Source of the DNA: Duganella sp. Leaf126
GTDB taxonomy: Bacteria; Pseudomonadota; Gammaproteobacteria; Burkholderiales; Burkholderiaceae_D
Length of the DNA stretch: 64,000 nt
Assembly (NCBI RefSeq): GCF_001423125.1
Contig: NZ_LMNW01000012.1
Coordinates: 186,656 to 250,655 of the forward strand
Direction of reading: 5' to 3'
The position numbers were made by a program, and so were the translations under genes. Position 1 is the stretch's first letter, and every line of letters starts with the position of its first letter. Of this stretch, positions 35,200 through 44,740 are shown piece after piece. The notes beneath the pieces are model-generated. The model was not told the origin of the DNA. It made no database searches and saw only the letters and a program-made list of their open reading frames with translations.

Positions 35200-36159
35200 A
35201 TGGATCCTCTGTCCGACCTGCTGACCCTGATGAAACCTGCCGGCTACGGCTTTCGCGGTATCGACGCCGGCGGCGACTGGGCGCTTGCCTTTGCTGCTGC
35301 CGATGGCGTGCTGTGTTTTGCGATCGAAACCGGCAGCTGCTGGCTGCAGCTGGCGTCGGCGCCGGCGCCGCTGCGGCTCGCTGCCGGCGACGTGGTGCTG
35401 CTCAGCAGCGGCGGTGAAGTTGAGCTGTATTCGCACCAGGCCGCGCCACGGCGCGACGCTGCGGCCTTTCTGTCCGGCGTGCCGCCGGGCGAAGTCGCCG
35501 TCCTCAACGGCGGCGGCGACTGCCGAGGCATCGGCGGCTTTTTCGGCTTGCAGGGGTGGCATGCGGCCAGCCTGCTGGCGGCCGTGCCGGCCGTGGTACA
35601 CGTGCGCTCGGCCAGCAGCAAGACCGCGCTGCGCGCCGGGGTTCAACGCCTGATGGACGAACTGCGCACACCGCGCCCGGGCAGCGACCTGATCGCCAGT
35701 CACCTGGCCCAGGCGCTGCTGGTCGAGGCATTGCGCGCCCACCTGGAAAGCGGGGAAGGCAGCCAGGGCTGGCTCGCTGCGCTGGGCATGCCCACCCTGC
35801 GGCGCGCCCTGAGCGCCATGCATGCCGATGTGGCCCGGCGCTGGACGCTGCGCGATCTGGCGGCCGTCGCCGGCATGTCGCGGTCGAGCTTTGCGGCCCA
35901 CTTCGAGCGGGTGACCGGCGACACGCCGATCGCCTACCTGACCCGCTGGCGCATGGTGCTGGCCGCGGACAGGCTCACCGGTTCCAGCCGCGCGCTGGCC
36001 GACATTGCCGCCTCGGTCGGCTATGAATCGGAAAGCGCTTTCGGCGCCGCCTTCAAGCGCGTGATGGACAGCTCGCCGCGCCGGTACCGCGCCGCAGCGG
36101 CGCCCGCGCCGACCGCCCGCAGCGGGCGTCAAGATGCGGCTAAGGTTCGGCAGTCGTAG
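35200..36159 (+). CDS. AraC-family transcriptional regulator with N-terminal cupin domain
   Basis: The 319-residue regulator has a cupin-like ligand domain at about 1-180 (DPLSDLLTLMKP and LRLAAGDVVLLSSGGE). The C-terminal AraC domain (about 205-305) has two helix-turn-helix units, RDLAAVAGMSRSSFAAHFER and the second with ADIAASVGYESESAFGAAFK. The N-terminal type is the AraC cupin_6 group, commonly found as a single regulator divergent from a small target gene. Here it is divergent from the DUF2306 membrane protein. ATG 35200 has a weak ribosome site. The inducer is unknown. Confidence 0.88.
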   Translation: MDPLSDLLTLMKPAGYGFRGIDAGGDWALAFAAADGVLCFAIETGSCWLQLASAPAPLRLAAGDVVLLSSGGEVELYSHQAAPRRDAAAFLSGVPPGEVAVLNGGGDCRGIGGFFGLQGWHAASLLAAVPAVVHVRSASSKTALRAGVQRLMDELRTPRPGSDLIASHLAQALLVEALRAHLESGEGSQGWLAALGMPTLRRALSAMHADVARRWTLRDLAAVAGMSRSSFAAHFERVTGDTPIAYLTRWRMVLAADRLTGSSRALADIAASVGYESESAFGAAFKRVMDSSPRRYRAAAAPAPTARSGRQDAAKVRQS

Positions 36160-36284
36160 CGGGGCAGGAGTACAGCGACCTGGCCGGTACTGCCGTGCAC
36201 TGTGCACTATCCCGACCGATGCGCGCGGCCGGCACCGGTTCGTGGGTCCGCCGGCGCTTCCGCACTGCGGACACAAGGGCAACG

Positions 36285-37052
36285 TCAGATGAAGGTGGAG
36301 GCAAGGCCGCCATCGACCGGCAGGTTGACGCCGCTGATCCAGCGCGCATCGTCGCTGCACAGGAACGTCACCACCGACGCCACTTCATCGGCATAGGCCG
36401 GACGTTTCATGCGGCCGGCGTCGCGCTGCACGCGCTCCTGGCCCAGCATCGACACGAAGTCGCCCAGTATCGGCGTGAAGACGGGGCCCGGGGCCACGCT
36501 GTTCATGCGCACCGAGCGTTCGAGGAACCATTTCTGCGACTGTACGTAGGTCCAGACGATCAGCGCCTCCTTGAAATACTGGTAGCAGCTGTCGTCCGGC
36601 ACCGGGTGCTGGTCGAGCCAGGCCTGGCCGGCCGCAAAGCCCTCGGTGGCGGCCAGCTGCTTGTGCAGGTCCAGCCGCTGCGGCCAGTCGGCGCCGAGAA
36701 TGGACGCGATGTTGACGATGGCGCCGCCGGCCGGCAGCCGCGTCAGCACGCCGGTGGTCAGGTAGCGCAGGCCCAGGTAGTTCACCTGCGCCAGCAGCGT
36801 CGGGTTGGCGGTGCCGGGCACGCCGGCGATATTGCACAGCGCGTCCACGCGCTGCGGCAGGGCGGCGATGGCGGCGTCGATGCTGGCGGTGCTGCTCAGG
36901 TCCACGGCGATGAAGCGATCGAGCGTGAGCCCCGGTGCGTTGCGGTCCATGCCGATCACGGTGGCGCCTTCGAAGCGCGCCAGGCGCGCCACCTCGGCGC
37001 CGATGCCCGAGGCTGCGCCGGTGACAACGACGGTCTTGTTACGTAATTTCAT
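36285..37052 (-). CDS. short-chain dehydrogenase, coniferyl/aryl-alcohol dehydrogenase type
   Basis: The 255-residue classical SDR has TGAASGIG (residues 11-18), a catalytic Ser at about 117, and Tyr157-x3-Lys161 (YQYFK). The insertion LDQHPVPDDSCYQYF before the active-site Tyr and the final WISGVNLPVDGG are like coniferyl-alcohol dehydrogenases. It would oxidise an aromatic or allylic alcohol to the aldehyde with NAD(P)+. It lies 9 bp after an aromatic aldehyde dehydrogenase gene on the same strand, so the pair should oxidise alcohol to aldehyde to acid. Transcription is expected from the sigma-54 promoter at 38617-38632. Confidence 0.85.
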   Translation of the reverse strand: MKLRNKTVVVTGAASGIGAEVARLARFEGATVIGMDRNAPGLTLDRFIAVDLSSTASIDAAIAALPQRVDALCNIAGVPGTANPTLLAQVNYLGLRYLTTGVLTRLPAGGAIVNIASILGADWPQRLDLHKQLAATEGFAAGQAWLDQHPVPDDSCYQYFKEALIVWTYVQSQKWFLERSVRMNSVAPGPVFTPILGDFVSMLGQERVQRDAGRMKRPAYADEVASVVTFLCSDDARWISGVNLPVDGGLASTFI

Positions 37053-37061
37053 GAGGTCTCC

Positions 37062-38558
37062 TCAAAATGGATAGCGCGGTGCCGCGGGTTTGATGGTGAG
37101 CCACTGGGTCTGCGTGAACTCTTCCCAGTCGATGGTGCCGCCGTGCCGCCCGCCGTTGCCGGACGTGCCGCCGCCGCCGAACGGCGCATGCGCCTCCGCC
37201 ACCACGGTCTGGTCGTTGATGTGGACATGGCCGGACGGCACGCGGTCGGCGATCGCCATGGCGCGGCCGATATCGGGCGTGATCACGCCCAGCGCCAGGC
37301 AGCCGCTGGTGGCCGATGCAAGCGCAATCGCTTCGTCGTCGGTATCGAACACGGTGATCGAGGCGACGGGTCCGAACAGCTCTTCCTCGAAGCAGCGCAT
37401 GCCGGCGCGGGCGCCGGTCAGCACCGTGGGCCGGTAGAACAGCTGCTCGAAGGTGCCGCCGGCCAGCAGGGTGGCGCCGGCGGCCACGCTGTCTTCGACG
37501 ATGGCGTGTACGCGCGCCACCTGGCGCGCATTGATCATCGGCCCCAGCGCCACGTTGCCGCCCATCGGGTCGCCCACCGGCAGCCGGCGCGCCTTTTCCA
37601 CCAGGCGCGCGATGACGGCGTCGGCGATGCCGCGCTGGAGCAGCACGCGGCCGGCGCACATGCAGATCTGGCCCTGGTGCAAAAAGGTGGCCCAGGCGGC
37701 GTTGGCGGCGGCGATCTCGGGGTCGGCATCGTCGAGGATGATCAGTGCGTTCTTGCCGCCCAGTTCCAGCGACATCTTCTTCAGGTGCCGGCCGGCCAGT
37801 TCGCCCACGCTGTGACCGGCCGCAGTCGATCCGGTGAAGGCGATCATGCCGATGGCGGGGGCGCTGCACAGGGCCTGGCCGGCCTCGACGCCGCCCGGCA
37901 GCACGTGCAGCACGCCGGCAGGCAGGCCCGCCGCTTCGAAGATGCGGGCGATCAGGACGCCGCCGCTGACCGGCGTTTGCAGGTCCGGCTTGTGCACCAC
38001 GGCGTTGCCGGTGGCCAGCGCCGGCGCGATCGAACGGATCGACAGGATCAGCGGAAAATTGAACGGCGAGATCACGCCCACCACGCCGTGCGGCACGCGG
38101 CGGGCGATGCTCATGGTGCCGCTGGCGGACGCCAGCAGCTGCCCCCTCGGTTGCCGCAGCATGGCTGCCGCTTCGTGCAGGTGGGCCATCGCCTCGCGCA
38201 GTTCGAGGTCGGCCTTGGCGCGGATGGCGCCCGTCTCGCGCATGATCCACGTGGCCAGCTCGTCGTGGTGCTGTGCCACCAGGTCGGCAGCGCGGCGGAA
38301 GATGTCGGCGCGCGCCTTGTAGTCGGACGCCGCCCAAGCCGTTTGCGCCGCGCGCGCCTGCACGCCTGCCGTCAGCACGTCGGCCGCATTGGCCATGCCG
38401 GTCACGCCCAGCTGCTCGCCGGTGGCCGGCTCGGTCAAGGTGTGCGTGCCGCCCTGGGCGGCGACCCAGGCGCCGTTGAAGATCCGGCCGCGCCAGGTGG
38501 CGGGGTCGAGGAAGGGCTTGCCGGCACTGGCGCCGGCGCGATCACTGGTCTCGGTCAT
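37062..38558 (-). CDS. aromatic aldehyde dehydrogenase (benzaldehyde dehydrogenase, XylC-like)
   Basis: The 498-residue NAD(P)-dependent aldehyde dehydrogenase starts behind AAGGAGA. The NAD-binding region contains VGVISPFNFPLILSIRSIAP and FTGSTAAG. The general-base Glu lies in SLELGGKNA and the nucleophile Cys in HQGQICMCAGR. The LFGPVASITVFDT and GGGGTSGNGGRHGG ends are like benzaldehyde dehydrogenase and vanillin-type enzymes. It oxidises an aromatic aldehyde to the acid. It is the first gene after a -24/-12 promoter and divergent from an XylR/DmpR-type activator, the regulatory partner typical for benzyl-alcohol and toluene pathways. Confidence 0.88.
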   Translation of the reverse strand: MTETSDRAGASAGKPFLDPATWRGRIFNGAWVAAQGGTHTLTEPATGEQLGVTGMANAADVLTAGVQARAAQTAWAASDYKARADIFRRAADLVAQHHDELATWIMRETGAIRAKADLELREAMAHLHEAAAMLRQPRGQLLASASGTMSIARRVPHGVVGVISPFNFPLILSIRSIAPALATGNAVVHKPDLQTPVSGGVLIARIFEAAGLPAGVLHVLPGGVEAGQALCSAPAIGMIAFTGSTAAGHSVGELAGRHLKKMSLELGGKNALIILDDADPEIAAANAAWATFLHQGQICMCAGRVLLQRGIADAVIARLVEKARRLPVGDPMGGNVALGPMINARQVARVHAIVEDSVAAGATLLAGGTFEQLFYRPTVLTGARAGMRCFEEELFGPVASITVFDTDDEAIALASATSGCLALGVITPDIGRAMAIADRVPSGHVHINDQTVVAEAHAPFGGGGTSGNGGRHGGTIDWEEFTQTQWLTIKPAAPRYPF

Positions 38559-38616
38559 GTCGTCTCCTTGGTTGAGGAACGGGCAGTCGATGGTCTGCCG
38601 CTTGTGCCGGTTCTCT

Positions 38617-38632
38617 TACAAGTTGCGTGCCA
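38617..38632 (-). promoter_or_regulatory. sigma-54 (-24/-12) promoter for the aldehyde/alcohol dehydrogenase operon
   Basis: On the minus strand TGGCAC (38632-38627), five bases, then TTGTA (38621-38617) fits the RpoN consensus TGGCAC-N5-TTGCA with one mismatch in the -12 box. Transcription would begin near 38605, leaving a leader of about 47 nt before ATG 38558. The XylR/DmpR-type activator encoded next door is the obvious partner. Confidence 0.72.
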
Positions 38633-38757
38633 GGTTCGCGGGCCGGCAGCGCCGGCCGGCGCTGATGCATCGCAGCATGGGCCTCCTCACGGGCGCGCCG
38701 GTGAACGCTGCGGCATGTCGCTGGCGCGGCGCAGCAAACGCGTGCGCGGCGGCCCGC

Positions 38758-38805
38758 TTCATCAAATCATCAACCTTGCGATGTGCCGATGTATGATTTG
38801 ATCAA
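38758..38805. promoter_or_regulatory. pair of XylR/DmpR-like upstream activating sites
   Basis: The minus strand at 38773-38758 reads TTGATGATTTGATGAA and the plus strand at 38790-38805 ends in TTGATCAA. The XylR consensus is TTGANCAATTGATCAA; the sites match at 12 and 11 of 15 defined bases. Their cores also form a perfect 10-bp inverted pair, ATCAAATCAT (38761-38770) and ATGATTTGAT (38793-38802). They lie about 160 and 190 bp upstream of the expected start of the sigma-54 promoter. The second is just ahead of the regulator ribosome site, suggesting autorepression. Confidence 0.68.
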
Positions 38806-38821
38806 ACCGGACGGAGGAGAC

Positions 38822-40681
38822 ATGAACGAGCGTGACCGCATTTCGCTGGCGGAGCTGGCCAGGTCCAGCGGCAAGATGCTGCACCGGGGCGACAGCGCGC
38901 ACCTGGACGAGGGCGCGGCGCCCACGCTCGACGACATCACCGGGAGCCTGCATTTCTCGCCGGGCGACGGCCGCATCTGGCTCAACGGCCAGCGCATGCA
39001 GCTGCTGCACCTGTCGTCGCTCGGTTCGCTGCGGCGCGAACTGATCGAGAGCATCGGTGCCGAGCGCACCCGCGGCCTGCTGACGCGGGTCGGCTACACG
39101 GCCGGCGCGCGCGACGCCCAGCTGCTGCGCGAGCGCTGGCCCGATGCCGATCCGGCGGCGCTGTTCTCGGCCGGTCCGCGCATGCATTCGCTCGAGGGGG
39201 CGGCCAGGGTGGAAGCGCTGCACTTCGAATTCGACCAGGCGCTGGGCACCTATCGTGGCGAATTCCTGTGGCACCACTCGGGCGAGGGCGAAGTCCACGT
39301 CGCCGATTTCGGCACCGGCAGCGGGCCCGCGTGCTGGATGCAGACCGGGTATGCGATCGGCTACACCAGCGCCATGATCGGCCGCCTGACCATCTACCGC
39401 GAAGTCGAATGCTGCGCGATGGGCCACCAGCACTGCCGCTTGGTGGGCAAGCCGGCCGACGAATGGGACCACGTGGAAGAGGATCTGCGCTTCCTGAATG
39501 CGGAAGCGTTCGTGAGCACCACGGCCTACAGCGAACCGCAGGCCCGGCGCCAGGCCGCCGTCCTCGCAGGCGACGACGGGCGTCCTTACGCCGACAAGGA
39601 AATGGTGGGCGTGTCGCCTGCCTTTAACGCCGCCTGCCACATGCTCAGGCGCGTCGCCCCGACTACGGCCACGGTACTGTTTACGGGCGAATCGGGCGTG
39701 GGCAAGGAGCTGTTTGCCCATATGCTGCACCAGATCGGCCAGCGCAGGGACCGGCCTTTCGTGGCGGTCAACTGTGCGGCGATACCGGAGACACTGATCG
39801 AATCGGAACTGTTCGGCGTCGAGCGCGGCGCATTCACCGGCGCCACCGTGTCGCGCCCGGGGCGCTTCGAGCGCGCCAGCGGCGGCACGTTGTTCCTCGA
39901 CGAGATCGCAACCCTGAGCCTGGTCGCCCAGGGCAAGCTGCTGCGCGCGCTGCAGGAAGGCGAGATCGAGCGCGTGGGCGGGGTGCGCAGCCAGCGCGTC
40001 GATGTGCGGCTGGTGGCGGCCACCAATGTCGATCTGCGCGAGGAAATCCGCCAGGGACGCTTTCGCGAAGACCTGTTCTTCCGCCTGAACGTGTTTCCGA
40101 TCCACCTGCCGCCGCTGCGCGACCGCCGCGACGACATCCCGCTGCTGATGGGCTACTTCATGCGCCACTACGGGCAGAAACACCAGCGCCGCCTGACCGG
40201 CTTTACGGCGCGCTCGGTCGATGCGCTGCTCAACTACGCGTTCCCTGGCAATATCCGCGAGCTGCAGAACCTGGTCGAGCGCGGCGTCATCTGCGCCGAC
40301 GAAGATGGCCCGATCGATGTAGCGCACCTGTTTACCAGCGGCGAGGAATCGCAGGCCGCGTATTGTTCGCTGGCGCAGAGCGGGCGCCCGACCGGCGCAG
40401 GGGACCGCGCGGGCGGTGGCGCGGCGGCTGCGCCGGCAACGTCGGCAGGGCTACCTGCTGCGGCATCAGGCGCAGGGCCCACCGCTGCTGTCCGCATCGA
40501 CTTGCTCGACGCACTGCCGGCCATGCTTGGCGATGCGCAGAACTGGTCGCTCGATACGCTAGAAAACACGCTGATCCTGGCGGCCGTCAAGCGCGCCGAC
40601 GGTAACCTGTCGGCAGCGGCACGCATGCTCGGACTGACGCGGCCGCAGCTGTCGTACCGGATGAAGAAGCTGACGCCCTGA
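38822..40681 (+). CDS. sigma-54-dependent activator of the XylR/DmpR family
   Basis: The 619-residue activator starts at ATG 38822, set by GGAGGAGA; an earlier ATG at 38783 lacks one. The N-terminal A domain is XylR_N (about 25-130, with DITGSLHFSPGDGRIWLN and RLLTRVGYTAGARD) plus a V4R domain (about 150-215, YREVECCAMGHQHCR). A short linker leads to the AAA+ domain, with Walker A GESGVGKE near 289, the sigma-54 contact loop GAFTGA at 336-341, and RHLNLxFR-type sensor motifs. A Fis-type helix-turn-helix closes the C-terminus (GNLSAAARMLGLTRPQLSYR). Such proteins bind an aromatic effector directly through the A domain, which derepresses the ATPase. Adjacent aryl alcohol and aldehyde dehydrogenase genes are the target. 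Confidence 0.94.
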   Translation: MNERDRISLAELARSSGKMLHRGDSAHLDEGAAPTLDDITGSLHFSPGDGRIWLNGQRMQLLHLSSLGSLRRELIESIGAERTRGLLTRVGYTAGARDAQLLRERWPDADPAALFSAGPRMHSLEGAARVEALHFEFDQALGTYRGEFLWHHSGEGEVHVADFGTGSGPACWMQTGYAIGYTSAMIGRLTIYREVECCAMGHQHCRLVGKPADEWDHVEEDLRFLNAEAFVSTTAYSEPQARRQAAVLAGDDGRPYADKEMVGVSPAFNAACHMLRRVAPTTATVLFTGESGVGKELFAHMLHQIGQRRDRPFVAVNCAAIPETLIESELFGVERGAFTGATVSRPGRFERASGGTLFLDEIATLSLVAQGKLLRALQEGEIERVGGVRSQRVDVRLVAATNVDLREEIRQGRFREDLFFRLNVFPIHLPPLRDRRDDIPLLMGYFMRHYGQKHQRRLTGFTARSVDALLNYAFPGNIRELQNLVERGVICADEDGPIDVAHLFTSGEESQAAYCSLAQSGRPTGAGDRAGGGAAAAPATSAGLPAAASGAGPTAAVRIDLLDALPAMLGDAQNWSLDTLENTLILAAVKRADGNLSAAARMLGLTRPQLSYRMKKLTP

Positions 40682-40797
40682 GCGGTGCGCGCGGCGATGG
40701 CGGGCTGGCGGCAGTGTTGCCGCTGCTGGCGCTGCTGGCATTGCTGTCGCTGCCGCTGCCGCCACCGCCACCGCTTCCGCCACCGCCACCACTGTTA

Positions 40798-40837
40798 CTG
40801 CCACCCGGCAGTAAAACCGACCGTCAGACTGCGGTCG
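40798..40837. terminator. weak hairpins between convergent regulator and chemoreceptor genes
   Basis: CTGCC (40798-40802) with GGCAG (40807-40811), then CGACCG (40818-40823) with CGGTCG (40832-40837), give two short stems in the 162-bp convergent gap. The gap also holds a GCT/CCGCCACC low-complexity run at about 40730-40800. A terminator role for both genes is plausible but not strong. Confidence 0.3.
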
Positions 40838-40843
40838 CCGGCA

Positions 40844-42601
40844 TCAGAACTCTTCCCACTCGCCGGCTCCCTGGGTGACGCCGGCCTGCTGCGGCCTGGC
40901 TGGCTTCGCTGCGGCTGATGGCGCCGCCGCTGTTGCGGATGCGGCCGGTTTTGTCGGCGCCCGCTGCTGGCGCGGCAGCGCTACCATCGCCTTGCCCGCG
41001 GGTTTAGGCGCCGTCGTGGGCCGTGCTGGCGCCGGGGTGTGCGCCTGGGCGGTGTCGCCGTGCAGACGGAACACGGCCACTGCCTGGGCCAGCGTCGCCG
41101 CCTGTTCCTGCATCGATTCCGACGCGGCAGCCGACTGCTCGACCAGCGCCGCATTCTGCTGGGTCACGGCATCCATCTGCATCACGGCCTGGTTGATCTG
41201 CTCGATGCCGGCGCTCTGTTCGGCGCTGGCCGACGACATCTCGGCCATGATGTCGGTCACCCGCTGCACGCTGTCGACGATGTCGCGCATGGTCTGGCTG
41301 GCAGTATTGACCAGCTCGCTGCCGCTGGCCACCTTGGCCGTGGACGCGTCGATCAGCTCCTTGATTTCGCGCGCGGCCGATGCCGACCGCTGGGCCAGGT
41401 TGCGCACCTCCGACGCCACCACCGCGAAGCCGCGCCCGTCTTCGCCGGCGCGCGCCGCCTCCACCGCCGCGTTCAGTGCGAGGATGTTGGTCTGGAACGC
41501 GATGCCGTCGATGACGCTGATGATGTCGGTGATCCGCGCCGACGATGCGTTGATATCGTTCATGGTGCCGGTCACCTGGTCGATCACCTGGCCGCCGCGC
41601 GCAGCCACTTCCGAGGCGCTGCGCGCCAGCGCGTTGGCCTGGCGCGCATTCTCGGCGTTCTGCCGGGTGGTCGAGGTCAGCTGCTCCATCGACGAGGCGG
41701 TTTCTTCCAGCGAGCTGGCCTGCTGCTCGGTGCGCGACGACAGGTCCAGGCTGCCCGACGCCACCTCCAGCGCGGCGGTCGCGATGGTGTCCGTGCCGGT
41801 GCGCACCGTGCCGACCGTGGCGGCCAGGTTGTCGTTCATCGCCTTCAGGGCTTGCAGCAGCTGGCCCATTTCATCGTTGCTGTCGCTGTGGATCTGGCTG
41901 GTGAGGTCGCCGCTGGCGACGGTGCGGGCGATGCTCAGCGCACGGTTGGCTGGGCGCGTGATCGAGGTCGTGATCCACCATGCCACGGCAGCTGCGAACG
42001 CGATCGCCAGCGCACCCAGGCCCCACGACTGGAGCTGGCTCTGGCGGAAAGTGGCCTCGGCAGCGTCGGCGGTTTTGCCGCTCAGCTCTTTCTGGCGCGC
42101 TGCCAGCGCGTTGACTGTCTGCTTGAGATCGGTAAGTATCGGCCGCAGCTCGCTGGCCAGGTAGGCGCGGGCGTCGCCGAGCCGGTCGGCCTGCATGTAG
42201 GCGATGATGCGGTCCTGGCCCGGACGATAGCGGCCGATATGGCCCTTGATTTGCGTGAGCAGTTCGCGCGCGCGCGGATCGCGGATGGTGCGCTCGAGCA
42301 TGTCGAGCGCCTGCTGGTTCGACTGCCGCGTCGCCATGATGCGCTCGGTCTGGGCCTTGCGGTCTGCAGCATCGTCGCTGAGCATGATGTTGCGCAGCGA
42401 GATCGCGATCTCGTTGACCCCGGCCATCAGCTGGGTGGTGGCCTCGATTTTCGGCATCCGGTCGTGAACGATCTCGTCAGTACCGGCGTTGATACGCGCC
42501 ATCATGGTATTGCTCAGCACGACCATCACCAGCAGCAACAGGCATACCACGCCAAAACCCACGCCCAACCGCAAGCCGATCCGCATATTCGCTAACGTCA
42601 T
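40844..42601 (-). CDS. methyl-accepting chemotaxis protein with 4HB-type sensor
   Basis: The 585-residue transducer starts at ATG 42601 behind GGGAGGC; the longer open frame upstream is untranslated. TM1 (about 10-30, [19 protein letters not shown]) and a four-helix-bundle periplasmic domain (about 32-190, [20 protein letters not shown]) come first. TM2 (about 192-212) and HAMP follow. The signalling hairpin has [20 protein letters not shown] and [16 protein letters not shown]. The C-terminal tail is Ala/Pro/Lys-rich and ends GEWEEF, which matches the kind of CheR/CheB-tethering pentapeptide (xWxxF, here EWEEF) found in high-abundance receptors. It is in a single-gene unit. Confidence 0.93.
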   Translation of the reverse strand: MTLANMRIGLRLGVGFGVVCLLLLVMVVLSNTMMARINAGTDEIVHDRMPKIEATTQLMAGVNEIAISLRNIMLSDDAADRKAQTERIMATRQSNQQALDMLERTIRDPRARELLTQIKGHIGRYRPGQDRIIAYMQADRLGDARAYLASELRPILTDLKQTVNALAARQKELSGKTADAAEATFRQSQLQSWGLGALAIAFAAAVAWWITTSITRPANRALSIARTVASGDLTSQIHSDSNDEMGQLLQALKAMNDNLAATVGTVRTGTDTIATAALEVASGSLDLSSRTEQQASSLEETASSMEQLTSTTRQNAENARQANALARSASEVAARGGQVIDQVTGTMNDINASSARITDIISVIDGIAFQTNILALNAAVEAARAGEDGRGFAVVASEVRNLAQRSASAAREIKELIDASTAKVASGSELVNTASQTMRDIVDSVQRVTDIMAEMSSASAEQSAGIEQINQAVMQMDAVTQQNAALVEQSAAASESMQEQAATLAQAVAVFRLHGDTAQAHTPAPARPTTAPKPAGKAMVALPRQQRAPTKPAASATAAAPSAAAKPARPQQAGVTQGAGEWEEF

Positions 42602-42764
42602 TGCTGCCTCCCAAAGTGTTTGTTCGATCGTATGTCGATATTGTTCTGCAAGCTCGTAGGCATGCGGACTGCATGCCAGGGCCATATCGATTATGACGTG
42701 GGTTGCGCATGGAAAACCAGCGCACACTGCATCTTGAGATCGGCAAACAACACCGGGTAGCCGG

Positions 42765-43646
42765 TCAATCCAGCTGGGTCCGCTTTGCGAAATAGTCGCA
42801 GATAAAACTGACGAACACGCGCACCTTGGTGCTCACCAGCCGTCGCGAGGCGTGCAGCACCCACACCTCCACCGGCGGCCGGGTGCACGCGCCCCATTGC
42901 ACCAGGCGGCCGGCGGCCAGTTCGTCGGCCACGATCGCCACCGGCACCATGGCCGCGCCGGCGCCGGCCACCACGGCGTCACGGATCGACAGCGGCGACG
43001 ACAGCCGCAGCACCGCCTGCGGACGGTAGGGGCGAATGGCGCCGTCGATGGCGTCGACGATGGTCCAGGTCTCGCCATCGACCATCCCGGTGCGCATCAC
43101 GGCAGGGAAGGGCTGGTGTATCTCGGCCGGACGCGCCAGGCCGGGCGGCGCCACCAGCACCAGCGGGTTGGTGAGAAAGCAGCGGCCGACCAGGTCGTCG
43201 TCGGGGCGCGGGTTAGCGCGGATGACCACGTCCACGGTGCCGTCGCGCAGGTCGACGAAGCCGTCGTCGGTGGTCACTTCGAGCAGCACCTCGGGATAGG
43301 CTGCCAGGAAGGCAGCGGCCAGCGGCCCCAGCGACATGTTGGCAAACAGCAGCGGTGCGCTGATGCGCAGCAGGCCGCTGGGCCGGTTCAATCCGGCCCG
43401 GATATCGCGCAGGGTGTCGGCGATGGCGCCGAACGGTTCCTCGGTGCGCGCATACAGCGCCGCACCTTCGTCGGTGAGCCGCAGCGGCCGCACACCGCGC
43501 TCGATCAGGCGCACGCCGAGGCTTTCCTCGAGCTCGCGCACGCGGCGCGACAGCGTGGCTTTCGGCGTCGCTGCCACGCGGCTGGCGGCGCCGAAGCCGC
43601 CATGCCTGGCGACCAGGTTGAAATCTGTGACTGCTGCAAGGTCCAT
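42765..43646 (-). CDS. LysR-family transcriptional regulator
   Basis: The 293-residue regulator has the N-terminal winged helix-turn-helix (residues 1-60, [20 protein letters not shown] with [15 protein letters not shown]). The effector domain (about 90-290) resembles the AaeR/CrgA-like subgroup, with [20 protein letters not shown] and [16 protein letters not shown]. It is divergent from an SDR gene that starts 123 bp away, the standard layout for LysR control of a neighbouring target. The likely coinducer is unknown. Confidence 0.9.
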   Translation of the reverse strand: MDLAAVTDFNLVARHGGFGAASRVAATPKATLSRRVRELEESLGVRLIERGVRPLRLTDEGAALYARTEEPFGAIADTLRDIRAGLNRPSGLLRISAPLLFANMSLGPLAAAFLAAYPEVLLEVTTDDGFVDLRDGTVDVVIRANPRPDDDLVGRCFLTNPLVLVAPPGLARPAEIHQPFPAVMRTGMVDGETWTIVDAIDGAIRPYRPQAVLRLSSPLSIRDAVVAGAGAAMVPVAIVADELAAGRLVQWGACTRPPVEVWVLHASRRLVSTKVRVFVSFICDYFAKRTQLD

Positions 43647-43769
43647 CGTCGTTCCAGTTTTGAGACACGGTGTCCCGATCTTAGCAGCTGTGCAGCAGCG
43701 GGCCGATCCCTTACGATCACGGCCAGCGCCGATGCCGGCACCGGCATCGCCAACCCCCGGAGACAAGCT

Positions 43770-44516
43770 ATGCAACACACTGGCAACACCATCCTGATCA
43801 CGGGCGGCGGCTCGGGCATCGGCCAGGCCCTCGCACACCGCTGGCACGACGCCGGCAACCACGTCATCATCACCGGCCGCCGCCGGCAGGCGCTCGACGC
43901 CGCCATCGCAGGGCGCCCCCGCATGTCGGCCTATGTGCTCGACGTCACGGCGGACGATGACGTGGCCGCGTTCGCGCGCCAGGTCGTGGCCGACCACCCG
44001 TCGTTGAACGTACTGGTCAACAACGCCGGCGTGTACAGTGCCGAAAAGCCGACCGCGCAGCGCGACCTCGGCGCTGCGCAGCGCATGATCGCCACCAATG
44101 TGCTCGGGCCGATCCGCATGATCGACGCGCTGGTGGACCACCTCTCGCGGCAGGCTGGCGCGGCGATCATCAACGTCTCGTCCGGGCTGGCCTTCGTGCC
44201 GCTGCCGGGCGCCCCGACCTACAGCGCCAGCAAGGCCGCCATCCATTCCTATACGGCTGCGCTGCGCCCGCTACTGGCGGGCAAAGTGGAAGTGATCGAG
44301 ATCGTGCCGCCGCAGGTCCAGACCGAGCTCACGCCCGGCCAGTCGCAAGACCCGGACAGCATGCCGCTGGCAGCCTTTGTCGACGAAGTGCTGGCCCTGC
44401 TGCAGGCCGATCCCACCCCGGCCGAGGTCTGCGTGGAACGGGTGCGCTACTTCCGCGAGGCCGAGGCCAAGGGCCAGTTCGATCAGGCCTTGCAGATGCT
44501 GGCGCAGTACAGCTGA
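43770..44516 (+). CDS. short-chain dehydrogenase/reductase, DltE-like
   Basis: The 248-residue SDR starts at ATG 43770 behind CGGAGAC. TGGGSGIG (residues 11-18) binds NAD(P). NVLVNNAGVY, SS in VSSGLAF, and Tyr-x3-Lys in TYSASKAAI complete the catalytic set. The EIVPPQVQTELTPGQ segment is typical of the DltE-like oxidoreductase subgroup. Substrate is unknown. It is the likely target of the divergent LysR regulator. Confidence 0.88.
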   Translation: MQHTGNTILITGGGSGIGQALAHRWHDAGNHVIITGRRRQALDAAIAGRPRMSAYVLDVTADDDVAAFARQVVADHPSLNVLVNNAGVYSAEKPTAQRDLGAAQRMIATNVLGPIRMIDALVDHLSRQAGAAIINVSSGLAFVPLPGAPTYSASKAAIHSYTAALRPLLAGKVEVIEIVPPQVQTELTPGQSQDPDSMPLAAFVDEVLALLQADPTPAEVCVERVRYFREAEAKGQFDQALQMLAQYS

Positions 44517-44620
44517 TCGGATCGCCGGTCGTTGCGCAGCACGCCGGCGTCTCCGGCCAGCAACGGTGCGCGGTGGAGGCGTGTCCGGTAGCACGGTAGT
44601 TTCTCGCAAGAACTTATCTT

Positions 44621-44656
44621 TACTGTTATCATATGGAAAGTATGCCAATAACAGTA
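44621..44656. repeat. 9-bp inverted repeat ahead of a small hypothetical gene
   Basis: TACTGTTAT (44621-44629) and ATAACAGTA (44648-44656) are perfect inverted copies with an 18-nt spacer, in the AT-rich part of the gap after the SDR gene. The spacing fits two half-sites on one helix face, as for a dimeric repressor, or a stem-loop. Confidence 0.5.
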
Positions 44657-44740
44657 GTCAAATGTCATCGGCTTACGCCGCCCGGTCAACACGGCGGCAG
44701 GGAGGGTGCCAGTCACCTGGACGAAATTTGGCGGAACAAG

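Noticed and set aside
40730..40800. GCT/CCGCCACC repeats as a possible CRISPR or VNTR
   Set aside because: Irregular low-complexity sequence without constant repeat length or spacers.
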